From contig NZ_JABBXA010000001.1 of the NCBI RefSeq assembly GCF_014161445.1, forward strand, positions 186,001 through 250,000: a stretch of DNA of 64,000 nucleotides, given 5' to 3'. The translations under genes and the position numbers were made by a program. Shown here one piece after another: positions 1-9,868 of this stretch (position 1 is the stretch's first letter; each line of letters begins with the position of its first letter). Source of the DNA: Microbispora sp. H13382. GTDB taxonomy: Bacteria; Actinomycetota; Actinomycetes; Streptosporangiales; Streptosporangiaceae. The notes under the pieces are model-generated. The model made no database searches. It was not told the DNA's origin and worked only from the letters and a program-made list of their open reading frames with translations.

Positions 1-519
1 GTGGCGTTCGCGACCGTACCGACCAGGCTGGGCGACGTGCTCGCCGCCGTCACCGGGGACGGGGTCGCCGCGACGGACTTCCGGGACGGTCCCCTGATCA
101 GGCAGCGCATCGCCGGCCGCCTCGGGATGACCCCCGCCGACGACCCCGCCCGTACGGCCGTCGTACGGGAGGAGCTGGCGGCGTACTTCCACGGCGAGCT
201 GAAGGAGTTCCGCGTGCCGGTCGACTGGCGGCTCATGTCGCCGCTGCAGCGGCAGGTCCTCGGCACCTTGTTCGCCACCGTTCCGTACGGCGAGGTGGTG
301 ACGTACGGGGAGCTGGCGGCGCGCAGCGGCACGGGGGTCCCGGCGCGGGCCATCGGCTCGATCATGGGCGGCAACCCGATCCCGATCATCGTGCCGTGCC
401 ACCGGGTCGTCGCGAGCAACGGGCTCGGCGGCTTCAGCGGCGGCGACGGCGTGGAGTCCAAGCGGTGGCTGCTCACCCTCGAAGGTCACCTGCCGCCCAC
501 CCTCGACTGGGACATGTGA
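1..519 (+). CDS. ogt: Methylated-DNA--protein-cysteine S-methyltransferase (Ogt/AGT type)
   Basis: Suicide DNA-repair protein that moves the methyl group from O6-methylguanine onto its own cysteine. The 172-residue protein has the family's active-site motif PCHRVV with the acceptor Cys at residue 133. It is preceded by the helix-turn-helix part (VPYGEVVTYGELAARSG, about 95-111) and followed by the usual GLGGFSGG turn and a KRWLLTLEG end. The GTG sits on the first base of the window, so the true start may lie upstream, although the N-terminus already resembles that of Ogt proteins. It lies 28 bp before miaA on the same strand and could be co-transcribed with it. Confidence 0.88.
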   Translation: MAFATVPTRLGDVLAAVTGDGVAATDFRDGPLIRQRIAGRLGMTPADDPARTAVVREELAAYFHGELKEFRVPVDWRLMSPLQRQVLGTLFATVPYGEVVTYGELAARSGTGVPARAIGSIMGGNPIPIIVPCHRVVASNGLGGFSGGDGVESKRWLLTLEGHLPPTLDWDM

Positions 520-547
520 CCTCCCCGCCGCTGGGACACTGGACGGT

Positions 548-1459
548 GTGGGGCAACTACCGGTGATCGCTGTCGTGGGCGCGACCGCGGCGGGCAAGTC
601 CGACCTGGCCGTCGAGCTGGCGCTCCGGCTGGGCGGCGAAGTGATCAACACCGACTCCATGCAGCTCTACGAGGGCATGGACATCGGCACGGCCAAGCTC
701 TCCGCAGGGGAGCGGCGCGGCGTCCCCCATCACCTGCTGGACATCTGGCCGGTGACGCGGACCGCCAGCGTGGCCGAGTATCAGCGGCTCGTCCGTCCCC
801 TGATCGAGGACCTGCGCTCCCGCGGCCGGGTGCCCGTGCTGGCGGGCGGCTCCGGGCTCTACGTACGCGCCGCGATCGACGACCTGGAGTTCCCGGGGAC
901 CGATCCGGACGCGCGGGCCCGGCTGGAGAAGGAGCTCGCGGAGACCGGCCCGGCGCCTCTGTACGAACGGCTCAAGGGCCTCGACCCGGTGGCCGCGGAG
1001 AACATCCTGCCGAGCAACGGCCGCAGGATCGTCCGCGCGCTGGAGGTCATCGAGCTGTCCGGGCGGCCGTTCTCGGCCACGATGCCGTCGTACGACGCGG
1101 TCTACGACAGCGTGCAGATCGGCGTCGAGGTGCCGCGGCCGGTCCTGGACGAGCGGATCGAGCTGCGGGTCGGCCGCATGTGGGAGGCCGGGCTGGTGGA
1201 CGAGGTGCGCGCGCTCGCCGCGCGGGGCCTCGCCGAGGGCAGGACCGCCAGCCGGGCCCTCGGGTACGCGCAGGTCCTGCGGTTCCTGAGCGGCGAGTGG
1301 ACCGAGGAGCGGGCCCGGGAGGAGACGGTGCGCGCCACCCGCAGGTTCGCCAGGCGGCAGGAGTCGTGGTTCCGTCGCGACCCCCGGGTGGTGTGGCTGC
1401 CCTTCGACGCCCCCGACCTGGCCGACCGCGCGATCGGCGTGATCACGCGCGCCTCCTAG
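548..1459 (+). CDS. miaA: tRNA dimethylallyltransferase
   Basis: Adds a dimethylallyl group from DMAPP to N6 of A37 in tRNAs reading UNN codons, the step before MiaB methylthiolation. The P-loop GATAAGKS lies at residues 11-18, followed by the substrate-binding NTDSMQLYEGMDIGTAK region and the DIW segment. The C-terminal part has the RALGYAQ and RRFARRQESWFRRD motifs typical of MiaA. Length (303 residues) is normal for the family. GTG start. dapF follows after 9 bp, the usual actinobacterial order miaA-dapF, so the two are probably one transcription unit. Confidence 0.96.
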   Translation: MGQLPVIAVVGATAAGKSDLAVELALRLGGEVINTDSMQLYEGMDIGTAKLSAGERRGVPHHLLDIWPVTRTASVAEYQRLVRPLIEDLRSRGRVPVLAGGSGLYVRAAIDDLEFPGTDPDARARLEKELAETGPAPLYERLKGLDPVAAENILPSNGRRIVRALEVIELSGRPFSATMPSYDAVYDSVQIGVEVPRPVLDERIELRVGRMWEAGLVDEVRALAARGLAEGRTASRALGYAQVLRFLSGEWTEERAREETVRATRRFARRQESWFRRDPRVVWLPFDAPDLADRAIGVITRAS

Positions 1460-1468
1460 ACTTCTCTC

Positions 1469-2281
1469 ATGCGCTTTGTGAAGGGCCACGGCACCGAGAA
1501 CGACTTCGTCATCCTGCCGGACGCCGACGCCACGCTGGACCTGTCCGCGCGGGACGTCGCGGTGCTGTGCGACCGGCGTGCGGGCATCGGCGCCGACGGG
1601 GTGCTGCGGGTCGTGCGGACCAAGCTCTGCCCGGAGGTGGCCGGGCAGGCCGGCGAGGCCGAGTGGTTCATGGACTACCGCAACGCGGACGGCGGCATTC
1701 CCGAGATGTGCGGCAACGGCGTCCGGGTCTTCGCCCGCTACCTCGTCGACGCGGGCCTGGCGGCGCCCGGCGAGTTCGCCGTCGCCACCCGCGGGGGCGT
1801 CAAGCGCGTACGGCTCGGCGCCTCGGGCGACGTGACCGTCGACATGGGCAGGCCGCTGGTGCTGGGGGACAGCCGCGCCGTCGTCGACGGGCGCGAGTGC
1901 CGCGGCGTGAACGTGAACATGGGCAACCCCCACCTGGCATGCGCGGTGGCGGAGCCGGTGGCCGGGTTCGACCTCGGCCGGGAGCCCGACTTCGACCGCG
2001 GGGTCTACCCGCAGGGCGTCAACGTCGAGATCTTCAACGCCGTGGGCGGCCACAAGGTGTCCATGCGGGTGCACGAGCGGGGCTCGGGGGAGACGCGCTC
2101 GTGCGGCACCGGCGCGGTCGCGACGGCCGTCGCCGCCGCCCACGCCGCCGGTGAGACCACCGGCACGTGGGAGGTCCGGATCCTCGGCGGCACGGTCACC
2201 GTCACGCTGGAGGAGGACACGAGCTACCTGTCCGGGCCCGCCGTCCTCGTCGCGTCGGGGGAGTGGCCCGCCGTCCTCTGA
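1469..2281 (+). CDS. dapF: Diaminopimelate epimerase
   Basis: Converts LL- to meso-diaminopimelate, the last epimerisation in the lysine/peptidoglycan precursor pathway; cytosolic and cofactor-independent. Both catalytic cysteines are visible: Cys81 in EMCGNGVR and Cys212 in RSCGTGAVA, with the substrate-contact residues of the GNPHLAC and ETRSCGTG segments. It has 270 residues, normal length, with the two-fold pseudo-symmetric DapF fold implied by the paired motifs. The ATG start is 9 bp after miaA. In Streptomyces hflX usually follows close by; here it lies 35 kb away (see findings). Confidence 0.96.
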   Translation: MRFVKGHGTENDFVILPDADATLDLSARDVAVLCDRRAGIGADGVLRVVRTKLCPEVAGQAGEAEWFMDYRNADGGIPEMCGNGVRVFARYLVDAGLAAPGEFAVATRGGVKRVRLGASGDVTVDMGRPLVLGDSRAVVDGRECRGVNVNMGNPHLACAVAEPVAGFDLGREPDFDRGVYPQGVNVEIFNAVGGHKVSMRVHERGSGETRSCGTGAVATAVAAAHAAGETTGTWEVRILGGTVTVTLEEDTSYLSGPAVLVASGEWPAVL

Positions 2282-2353
2282 TCGTTTCAGGGACTTGCAG
2301 AACCTTGTTCTGATCCGCCACCCTGAGTCTGGCTGCTGAACCTAGGAGGGCGC

Positions 2354-3121
2354 ATGGATCCGCGTGACGCGGTGGTGGAGACGAAGGCGGCGATCGGGGC
2401 ACTCGGCGGGGGCTTCATGATCTCGCGGGAGGTCAAGGCGCTGTGCGAAGGTCACGGCCTCGGCCCGCGGGAGATGTACTTCCGGGGCCGGTGCGGCGTC
2501 CTCGGCGAGGTGGACGCGGACGTCGTGCTCGCGGCCGTCGTCTTCTTCCAGGCCGCGCACGTCCGTGAGTCGTGGGAGGGCGGGCGCAAGCTCCCCGCCG
2601 AGGAGGCCGCCGCGCTTTACGCCGGGGCCTGTCACGACTGGGGGCGGCGCAGGCTCGCCGGGCTCGGCGACCCCGACCGGCTGGCGGAGCTGCTCGCCGC
2701 GGTCGCCGACGGCGTGGATCCGTTCTGCGCGCCGCTGTTCGCCGGATGGCGGGCCATGCCGCGGCCCGGCGGCGGGCCCGCCCTGGCCGCCCACCTGCTC
2801 CACGTCGTACGGGAACTGCGCGGCGGCCTGCACGCGACGGCCGTGGTCGCGCACGGTCTCGGCCCGCTGGAGGCCACCCTGGTCGGCGCGGACAACACCG
2901 GGACGCCACTCCCGTACGACAGGACCTCCGACGTCGCCCGCTTCCTCGCCTGGCCCGAGCCGTACCCGGAGCCGCCGGCGGAGGCGGCGGAGCGCAGGGC
3001 CGCGGCGGAGGAGCTGACCGACGACCTCGTCGCGCGCGCCTACGCGGCGCTCGGCCCGGCGGAGCTCACGGAGCTGTGCGCCCTGCTCCGGGAGGCCGCC
3101 CGGGTGGCTCTGGGGCGCTGA
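2354..3121 (+). CDS. SCO6745/SalK-like protein, function unknown
   Basis: 255-residue cytosolic protein. The N-terminal part (residues about 20-55, EVKALCEGHGLGPREMYFRGRCGVLGEV) and the later Trp/His-rich helices (HDWGRRRLAGLGDPDRLAELL) resemble the actinobacterial SCO6745 family, sometimes annotated as a SalK-type domain. No catalytic role is established. A strong ribosome-binding site (AGGAGG) 8-9 bp before the ATG fixes the start. It stands alone between dapF and a TPR protein with short gaps on both sides. The family call rests on pattern memory and is moderate; the reading frame itself is secure. Confidence 0.65.
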   Translation: MDPRDAVVETKAAIGALGGGFMISREVKALCEGHGLGPREMYFRGRCGVLGEVDADVVLAAVVFFQAAHVRESWEGGRKLPAEEAAALYAGACHDWGRRRLAGLGDPDRLAELLAAVADGVDPFCAPLFAGWRAMPRPGGGPALAAHLLHVVRELRGGLHATAVVAHGLGPLEATLVGADNTGTPLPYDRTSDVARFLAWPEPYPEPPAEAAERRAAAEELTDDLVARAYAALGPAELTELCALLREAARVALGR

Positions 3122-3183
3122 CCGCGGGGCGACGGCCGCGTGCTGTTTGGGTCATGGTCGGCGACCTGGCAGACTGACTCCTC

Positions 3184-5466
3184 ATGGACGTGGACATCTG
3201 GGCTTGGGTGGGTGGCACCCAGCGTGAACTGCACGAGGCGGGCAACACGGGACTGGCCATGGCGCTGGGTGACGTGCCCGCGCAGGCGCTGGAGGGCCGT
3301 TTCGCCCAGCTCGACGTCGTGGCGCCGGCGATCGCGCAGCACGCCGAGACGCTGGAGAAGCCGTGGCTGGAGTTCTTCGCGCGCTACTGGCACCTGATCG
3401 GGCGGGTGGGCGACCGGGCGATGGGCGCGGTCGCGCTCGACGACGCCGCCTCGCTGCTGGAGTTCGCCCAGCGTGACGACGTGCGCGAGTGCCCCGGCGC
3501 CCCCGGCGCCGTGGAGGTCCTGGCGATCGCGCAGGCCAACACCGACGGTCCCGGCTACGCCGAGGCCCGGCTGGCCGCCCTCGGCGCGGCCCTCGACGGC
3601 GTCGGCCCGGACTCTCTCGCCTTCTCCGGCCTGGCCACGCAGTACGTCGCGGCCCTGATCGACGCGGGCAAGGCGGCCGAGGGCGTCGCGTACGCCGAGG
3701 CGGCGGTCGAGCGCCTGCGCGGGGCCGGGCGCGAGGCGAGCTGGGAGCTGGGCGCCGCCTCCGCGCGGGCCCTGCTCGCCGCCGGGCGCCCGGACGACGC
3801 CCTGGCCGCGCTCGACGCCTCGACCGGCTTCAAGCCCGACGACCCGGTCGCGAAGGCCCGCCGCGAGGCCCTGCTCCGCTCGCAGGTGCTGGCCACCCTC
3901 GGCCGGATGCAGGAGGCCGTGGACGCGCTCCCCGACCTCGACGTGGTGGGCGACCACGCGCGCGAATGGGTGGAGTGGGCGCGCACCGTCCGCATGCTCT
4001 CCTCGGGCGGCTCGATCGCCAACACCTGGCAGCTCGGCCGCATCCTGCGGCAGTGGATGTCCTACTTCGAGAGCGTGGGCGGCCACCGGGCGCGGTTCGA
4101 GCTCGCGCTGACGGCCGGGCACCTGGCGGTCGCCCGGCAGGGCCTGTGGCAGGCCCGCCTGCTGGCCGACTACGCCGAGGCCGCGATCGCCACCCTCCGG
4201 GTCACCGAGGGACTGGCCGAGCGGGTGGCCGAGCTGCGCGTCGCCGCCGACGCCGCCAAGGAACTGCCGCCGCCCGGCCCCCGCGACGAGCTGGTGGCCT
4301 ACTTCGACGCCGCCGACGGCCGCACGGCCGACCCCGAGCGGTGGGTGGGCTGGCTGTGGCCGCTGTCCGGCACCGACCTCGAGGCCACCCGGCGTCACAC
4401 CACGACGCTCGGTTTCCTCGGCTACGCCCCGGTGGGCGCCGACACCTACTGGAAGACGATCGTCGAGGACGGCGACCCGGCCGCCGCGGGTGACGAGGAC
4501 ATCTCCTATCTCACCGGCCTGCTCATCGAGGCCGGGCAGGACGAGCGGGTGGAGACTCTGGCGGCCCGGCTGCCGGAGACCGGTTCGCACCTCGCGCTCG
4601 CCCGGCTGCACCGTGCGCGCGAGCGGTGGGAGCAGACGGCGGCCGAGGCCGAGCAGGCCGTCGCCCACGGCGGCGGGCTGGAGGCGCGCCGCCTGTGGTC
4701 GGGCGCGGTCCAGCAGCTCGGCGACAACGCCAAGGCGGCCGAGATCCTCAAGCCGCTGGTCGAGTCCGGCGAGGGCGAGGAGGAGGACGTCTGGCGGATC
4801 ATCGTCCTGTCCACCGCCGTGGAGGACTGGGCGACCGTACGGGCGGCCGGCGCCAAGCTCGGCATGCCGATCGAGGCGGGCGAGGGCCCGATCGAGGAGG
4901 AGTGGCACCTGGTCCGGGTGATCCTCCCCGCCCCCGACGGCACCCAGCGGGAGGTGCTCGCCGTACGGACCGGCCCGGCCACCGCCCGCCTGGCGATCCC
5001 GCAGCCGCGCGGCATGGAGTACAACGCGGGCGACGTGGTCGTGATCGACCCCCGGCCGCTGGAGCCGATCCCGGAGGACGAGCAGGAGCGGGAGAGCTTC
5101 GTGATCCCGTTCGCCGGGGTGACGATGCTGCGACCGGGCGGCTACACGAGCTGGTTCTTCGACGGCGCGGCGCCGTCGGAGGACGAGTGGGCCGAGTTCA
5201 ACGAGGTCCTCGCCGAGCGCGGCTGGCCGATGTGGGTCTACAGCGACGAGAACTACCGCGTCACCCACCCGGCCACCGGTGAGCAGCTCCCCGGCGTGTT
5301 CGGCTGGATCGCGATCCCGCCCACCGTGCGGCCGGCCGAGCTGGACGCCGTCCTCGACGACGTCACCGAGCAGTGGTCCCACCCGCTGGCGTGGCTCGAC
5401 CTCGCCCGCGAGGTCGGCATCGAGGCCGAGCGGCACGAGCGGATCTCCAAGGAGTACGGCCTCTGA
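3184..5466 (+). CDS. Large tetratricopeptide-like repeat protein
   Basis: 760 residues, no signal peptide or membrane segment. Residues about 90-560 are a run of Ala/Leu-rich helical pairs with TPR spacing (for example VAYAEAAVERLRGAGREA, ALLAAGRPDDALAALDAS, RVETLAARLPETGSHLALARLHRARERWEQTAAEAEQA, in separate repeats). The C-terminal 180 residues form a different Trp/Pro-rich globular region (VRVILPAPDGTQREVLAVRTG, then WFFDGAAPSEDEWAEFNEVL) with no motif I recognise. Probably a cytosolic scaffold, although no partner is evident from neighbours. The ATG start is the first in frame after an upstream stop. Length and composition match the surrounding core genome. Confidence 0.7.
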   Translation: MDVDIWAWVGGTQRELHEAGNTGLAMALGDVPAQALEGRFAQLDVVAPAIAQHAETLEKPWLEFFARYWHLIGRVGDRAMGAVALDDAASLLEFAQRDDVRECPGAPGAVEVLAIAQANTDGPGYAEARLAALGAALDGVGPDSLAFSGLATQYVAALIDAGKAAEGVAYAEAAVERLRGAGREASWELGAASARALLAAGRPDDALAALDASTGFKPDDPVAKARREALLRSQVLATLGRMQEAVDALPDLDVVGDHAREWVEWARTVRMLSSGGSIANTWQLGRILRQWMSYFESVGGHRARFELALTAGHLAVARQGLWQARLLADYAEAAIATLRVTEGLAERVAELRVAADAAKELPPPGPRDELVAYFDAADGRTADPERWVGWLWPLSGTDLEATRRHTTTLGFLGYAPVGADTYWKTIVEDGDPAAAGDEDISYLTGLLIEAGQDERVETLAARLPETGSHLALARLHRARERWEQTAAEAEQAVAHGGGLEARRLWSGAVQQLGDNAKAAEILKPLVESGEGEEEDVWRIIVLSTAVEDWATVRAAGAKLGMPIEAGEGPIEEEWHLVRVILPAPDGTQREVLAVRTGPATARLAIPQPRGMEYNAGDVVVIDPRPLEPIPEDEQERESFVIPFAGVTMLRPGGYTSWFFDGAAPSEDEWAEFNEVLAERGWPMWVYSDENYRVTHPATGEQLPGVFGWIAIPPTVRPAELDAVLDDVTEQWSHPLAWLDLAREVGIEAERHERISKEYGL

Positions 5467-5487
5467 CCGAGAGTTGAGGGGGCGGGC

Positions 5488-6249
5488 GTGATTCTGGACC
5501 GGTTCCGTCTTGACGGGAAAGTGGCCATCGTGACGGGGGCGTCGTCCGGGCTCGGCGTCGCCTTCGCCCGGGGCCTCGCCGAAGCGGGCGCCGACGTCGT
5601 GATCGGAGCCCGCCGCCCCGAAGGCCTGGAGCGGACCCGGCGGCTGGTCGAGGAGACCGGCCGCCGCTGCCTTGCGGTCCCGACCGACGTGTCGGTCCCC
5701 GAGGAGTGCCAGGCCCTCGTCGACGCGGCCATCGGCGAGTTCGGCCGCGTCGACGTGCTGGTCAACAACGCGGGCGTCGGCACGGCCGTGCCCGCCCTGC
5801 GGGAGACGCCCGGCGAGTTCCGCCGCGTGCTCGACGTCAACCTGAACGGCACCTACTGGATGGCCCAGGCCTGCGCCCGCGTCATGCCGCCGGGCTCGTC
5901 GATCGTCAACATCGGCAGCGTGCTCGGCGAGACCACGGCCGGGCTGCCGCAGGCGGCCTACAGCGCGTCGAAGGCCGCCGTCGCCGGGCTCACCCGCGAC
6001 CTCGCCCAGCAGTGGACCTCGCGGCGGGGCATCCGGGTCAACTGCCTGGAACCGGGCTTCTTCGACTCCGAGATGACGGCGCAGTATCCCGACGGCTATC
6101 TCGACCGCATGCGGGAGCAGCGGGTCCTGATGAAGCGCTCGGGCGCCCCGGAGGAACTCGCCGCCGCCGTCGTCTTCCTCGCGTCCGACGCCGGTTCGTA
6201 CGTCACCGGGGCGGTCGTTCCGGTGGACGGAGGAATCCTCGTCACCTGA
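5488..6249 (+). CDS. SDR-family NAD(P)-dependent oxidoreductase
   Basis: Classical short-chain dehydrogenase of 253 residues. It has the Rossmann motif TGASSGLGVAFA (about 16-27), the structural NNAG motif (about 91-94), the catalytic Ser in NIGSVLGE and the YxxxK pair in AAYSASKAAVAGL. The C-terminal PVDGGILVT end is typical of 3-oxoacyl-ACP reductase/glucose-1-dehydrogenase-like SDRs. Substrate cannot be inferred. The GTG start is preceded by GAGGGGGCGG at a proper distance. The gap to the upstream TPR gene is 21 bp, so the two may be co-transcribed. Confidence 0.9.
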   Translation: MILDRFRLDGKVAIVTGASSGLGVAFARGLAEAGADVVIGARRPEGLERTRRLVEETGRRCLAVPTDVSVPEECQALVDAAIGEFGRVDVLVNNAGVGTAVPALRETPGEFRRVLDVNLNGTYWMAQACARVMPPGSSIVNIGSVLGETTAGLPQAAYSASKAAVAGLTRDLAQQWTSRRGIRVNCLEPGFFDSEMTAQYPDGYLDRMREQRVLMKRSGAPEELAAAVVFLASDAGSYVTGAVVPVDGGILVT

Positions 6250-6583
6250 TCGCCGCCCGCCGAGCGGGTCGTCCTCACCCCGCGCCGCCGGGCCCTCACG
6301 GCCCGGTACGCCCATGGGGGAGAAAGATCACCGGACGATCACGATATGGAGATTAGGTGGCATTTTTCACCATAAGAAGGGCAGCAGGGCCCTAGCCTCA
6401 GACCTGTTGTCAAAAAACAGGATCCGTGTTGCGTCTTGCGCAACGCCTGTGCGTGTGCCCTGAGGAGTCGTTGGCCCCCCGCTCTTCATTCACGGCGTGC
6501 GAGCGGCAGCCCTCGCGCCGTGCTTTGGCGTTTCCGGGCGTCCACGCCGCCTCGCGGGCGAGCGCCAAGTGAGGGGAATCAGA
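6250..6583. promoter_or_regulatory. 334-bp leader/promoter region of the ABC importer operon
   Basis: No convincing gene. This is more AT-rich than its surroundings around 6340-6420 and holds three short stems: GGTG/CACC around 6355-6371, CCTGTT (6403-6408) with AACAGG (6416-6421), and GTTGCG (6428-6433) with CGCAAC (6439-6444). The last two are adjacent hairpins with 7- and 5-nt loops, which suggests a structured 5' leader or a terminator for the SDR gene. No known riboswitch consensus was recognised. Confidence 0.4.
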
Positions 6584-7927
6584 GTGGGCACAGCCGCGAT
6601 CGAGGTTCGCGGGCTCTGGAAGATCTTCGGTCCCAAGGCCGACCGGATCATCGGCAGCCCCGACGCCGACCTTGAACCCGCGGAGCTGCGGGCGAAGACG
6701 GGGTGCACCGCCGCCGTCAGGGACGTCGGCTTCGAGGTCCGGCCAGGCGAGGTCTTCGTCGTCATGGGCCTGTCCGGCAGCGGCAAGTCGACGCTGGTGC
6801 GCTGTCTCACCCGGCTCATCGAGCCGACGGCGGGCGAACTGCGCATCGACGGTCAGGACGTGCGCGCGATGTCGGCCAAGCAGCTGCGAGAGCTCCGCCG
6901 TCACCGGGTGAGCATGGTCTTCCAGCACTTCGGGCTGTTGCCGCACCGCAAGGTCGTGGACAACGTCGGTTACGGCCTGGAGATCCAGGGCGTCGGGAAG
7001 TCCGAGCGGCACGAGAAAGCCCGCCGCATCCTGTCGCTGGTGGGGCTGGAGGGCCATGAGGACTCCTATCCCGAGCAGTTGTCCGGCGGTATGCAGCAGC
7101 GGGTCGGGCTGGCCCGGGCGCTCGCCGTCGACCCCGAGGTGCTGCTGTTCGACGAGCCGTTCAGCGCGCTCGACCCGCTGATCCGCCGCGACATGCAGGC
7201 CGAGGTCATCCGGCTGCACCGCGAGGTCGGCAAGACCATGGTCTTCATCACCCACGACCTGTCCGAGGCGCTCAAGCTCGGGGAGCGCATCGCCATCATG
7301 CGGGCGGGCGCGATCGTGCAGGTGGGCACCCCCGAGGAGCTTGTCGGGGCGCCCGCCGACGACTACGTGGCCGACTTCGTGCGGGACGTCCCCAGGGCGC
7401 AGGTGCTGTCGCTGCGCTGGATCTGCCGCGCCCCCGGGCCGGACGAGCCGCTCGACGGTCCCGAACTCCCCGCCGACACCGTCATCCACGACGCGGTCCC
7501 GGCCGCGATGGCGTCCGACCGCCCCATCCGGGTCGTCGCCGACGGCGAACTGGTCGGCGTGGTGAGCCGGGTCGACATCCTCGGCGCGGTACGGCCCGCG
7601 AGCGAGCCCGTGGTGGTCGCCGCTCCCGCGAAGGCCCATGACGAGGAGCCCGACCCCGAGGAGCCGCCGGCGGAAGCCGGGGAGGCAGGGGAGGCGCAGG
7701 AGGCCGAGGAGGCGGACGCCGGCGAGCCCGTCGCTTCCGGCGAGCCCGTCGCTTCCGGCGGGCCCGCCGCCTCCGGCGAGGCGGCCGAGGCGGCCGAGGA
7801 CGCCGCCGTCGAAGCCGTTCAGGAGGAGCAGCCGGCGCGGGGCGAGGGCGGCACGTCCGCCACCGCCGAGGCGAGGACGCGCGGGGGCGCGGCGGTCGCC
7901 CCCGCGGGCGCGCCCGGGGAGGCGTAG
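6584..7927 (+). CDS. Glycine betaine/proline-type ABC transporter ATP-binding protein
   Basis: ProV/OpuAA-type ATPase that powers quaternary-amine/proline uptake. Walker [10 protein letters not shown], signature [15 protein letters not shown], Walker [14 protein letters not shown] and the switch His (FITHDLSEA) are all present, followed by one CBS-like half ([20 protein letters not shown]). After it comes an unusual ~110-residue Ala/Glu/Pro-rich tail containing three 18-bp repeats (7723-7776). I chose the GTG at 6584 because GAGGGG lies 7 bp upstream and the ABC domain begins immediately; an upstream in-frame ATG at 6497 would add an uncoded-looking extension. The permease ATG abuts the stop codon. 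Confidence 0.93.
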   Translation: MGTAAIEVRGLWKIFGPKADRIIGSPDADLEPAELRAKTGCTAAVRDVGFEVRPGEVFVVMGLSGSGKSTLVRCLTRLIEPTAGELRIDGQDVRAMSAKQLRELRRHRVSMVFQHFGLLPHRKVVDNVGYGLEIQGVGKSERHEKARRILSLVGLEGHEDSYPEQLSGGMQQRVGLARALAVDPEVLLFDEPFSALDPLIRRDMQAEVIRLHREVGKTMVFITHDLSEALKLGERIAIMRAGAIVQVGTPEELVGAPADDYVADFVRDVPRAQVLSLRWICRAPGPDEPLDGPELPADTVIHDAVPAAMASDRPIRVVADGELVGVVSRVDILGAVRPASEPVVVAAPAKAHDEEPDPEEPPAEAGEAGEAQEAEEADAGEPVASGEPVASGGPAASGEAAEAAEDAAVEAVQEEQPARGEGGTSATAEARTRGGAAVAPAGAPGEA

Positions 7928-9868
7928 ATGGTGAGCGCACCTGTGCAGGTGGCGCCGCCCGTGCAGGCCCCGGCGCCGGTCCGGCGCCGCCTGCCGCGAT
8001 GGGTCGCGCCGGTCGCCGGAGTGGTCGCGGTGGTGGCCCTCTACGTGGCCTTCCGCGGCAAGGCCGTGCTGCCGCACGACGACGACGCCACGGTGTTCCA
8101 CTGGCTCAACGACGCCCGTGACTGGGTCGACGCCAACCGCAACAGCAGCCCGATCTTCCTCTACGTCGTCAACTACCTGCGCCTGGGCGTGTCGGAGATC
8201 TACACGCTGATCCAGGGGGCCCTGGTCGCGCTGGGCTGGCCGGGGCTCATCGGCCTGGCCGCCGGTCTCGGCTGGCTCGCGGGCGGCTGGCGGATCGCGC
8301 TCGTGTCGCTCGCGGGCTTCGCCGGCGTCGGGGTGCTCGGATTCTGGGAGGCGAGCGTCGACACGCTCGCGCTGACGTTGTCCGCGGTGGTGCTGTCGCT
8401 GCTGTTCGGCATCCCCCTGGGGATCTGGACCGGCCGTTCGCCCCGCGTACGCCGGATCGTGACACCGGTGCTCGACGTCATGCAGATCATGCCGACGTTC
8501 TCGTACCTGTCGCCGATCGTGCTGCTGTTGCTCATCGGGCCGGCGTCCGCGACGTTCGCCACGATGATCTACGCGATGCCGCCGGCGATCCGGATCACGT
8601 CGCTGGCCATCCAGCGGGTCGCCGGCGTCACGGTGGAGGCGTCGGAGTCGCTCGGCGCGACCGGGTGGCAGACGCTGCGCAAGGTCCGCCTGCCCCTGGC
8701 GCTCAACACGATCATGCTGGGCGTCAACCAGACGATCGCCGCCGCGTTGTCGATGGTGCCGCTGGTCGCGCTGATCGCGGCCCCCGGACTCGGCGTGGAC
8801 CTGCTCCGCGCCCTCGCCCGGGTCAACGTGGGCGCCGCGCTCATTCCGGGCGTCGCGATCGTGCTGCTCGCCATCGTGCTCGACCGGATGACGCGGGCGA
8901 CCGCCCAGCGGCGCGACGGCGGCGGGCGGGCGCGGGTGGTCCGCTGGGCCGGCTTCGCCGTCCTGACCGCGGCCGGGCTGGTCCTGACCTCCGTGCTGGC
9001 GCAGGAGTTCCCCGAGCAGTGGCACGTGCAGCTCGTCCGGCCGATCAACGACGTGGTCGAGTGGATCGAGACGCACTGGTACACCTTCACCGGCTTCCTC
9101 AACGACTTCGTCGCGTACGGCCTGCTCAATCCGCTGCAGGACGTGCTGACCAGCGCGCCCTGGTGGCTGGTCACCGCGGCGGTGCTGGTGTTCGCCTGGC
9201 GGGTGAGCGGACCGGTGGCCGGTGTGATCGCCGCGGGCTGCCTCGCGGGCGTCGCCGCGCTGCAACTGTGGCAGCACGGCATGGAGACGCTGACCATCGT
9301 GCTGGTGGCCTCCGTCATCACGATCGCGGCGGGGCTCGCGCTCGGCGTGCTGGCCGCGCGGTCGCGGTGGTTCGCCGCCGGGCTGCGGCCGATCCTGGAC
9401 GCGGCCCAGACGATGCCGTCGTTCTCCTACCTGCTGCCCGCCGTGGCCCTGTTCGGCAACGGCCGTTTCACCGCGATCATGGCCTCGTTCATCTACGCGG
9501 TGCCGGTGGTCGCGCGCCTGGTCGAGGACGGCCTGCGGGCGGTCCCCGCGACCGTCATGGAGGCGGCCAGGTCCGCCGGCTCCACCGATCGGCAGCTGCT
9601 GTGGAAGGTCCAGCTGCCGATGGCCCGCGGCTCGCTGCTGCTCGCGGCGAACCAGGGCATCGTCATGACGCTGGCGATGGTGGTGATCGGCGCGCTGGTA
9701 GGCGCTGGAGCTCTCGGATACGACGTCGTGGCCGGAATCGCGCAGCAGGAGGACTACGGCAAGGGCCTCGCGGCCGGCGTCGCCCTCGTCCTCCTGGGAG
9801 TCATGCTCGACCGGATCACGCAAGGCGCCAACGGGCGCCGCTCTCCCCACAAGAAGAGGAACGCATGA
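7928..9868 (+). CDS. Glycine betaine/proline ABC transporter permease, two fused permease domains
   Basis: 646-residue integral membrane protein made of two ProW-like permease halves (about 70-320 and 370-640). Each half carries the cytoplasmic EAA loop that docks on the ATPase: [20 protein letters not shown] in the first and [20 protein letters not shown] in the second. Most family members have a single permease domain that dimerises, so this is a tandem fusion giving both halves of the pore from one gene. The ATG follows directly on the ATPase stop, and its own stop overlaps the next start (ATGA), so translation is coupled. Confidence 0.93.
   Translation: MVSAPVQVAPPVQAPAPVRRRLPRWVAPVAGVVAVVALYVAFRGKAVLPHDDDATVFHWLNDARDWVDANRNSSPIFLYVVNYLRLGVSEIYTLIQGALVALGWPGLIGLAAGLGWLAGGWRIALVSLAGFAGVGVLGFWEASVDTLALTLSAVVLSLLFGIPLGIWTGRSPRVRRIVTPVLDVMQIMPTFSYLSPIVLLLLIGPASATFATMIYAMPPAIRITSLAIQRVAGVTVEASESLGATGWQTLRKVRLPLALNTIMLGVNQTIAAALSMVPLVALIAAPGLGVDLLRALARVNVGAALIPGVAIVLLAIVLDRMTRATAQRRDGGGRARVVRWAGFAVLTAAGLVLTSVLAQEFPEQWHVQLVRPINDVVEWIETHWYTFTGFLNDFVAYGLLNPLQDVLTSAPWWLVTAAVLVFAWRVSGPVAGVIAAGCLAGVAALQLWQHGMETLTIVLVASVITIAAGLALGVLAARSRWFAAGLRPILDAAQTMPSFSYLLPAVALFGNGRFTAIMASFIYAVPVVARLVEDGLRAVPATVMEAARSAGSTDRQLLWKVQLPMARGSLLLAANQGIVMTLAMVVIGALVGAGALGYDVVAGIAQQEDYGKGLAAGVALVLLGVMLDRITQGANGRRSPHKKRNA

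Noticed and set aside
6410..9850. Very long open frame on the minus strand opposite the ABC importer genes (and similar ones at 3040-6315, 23791-27654)
   Set aside because: These are antisense frames kept open by GC-rich third positions. Composition is Arg/Gly/His/Pro-rich with no domains, and the opposite strand holds clear genes.
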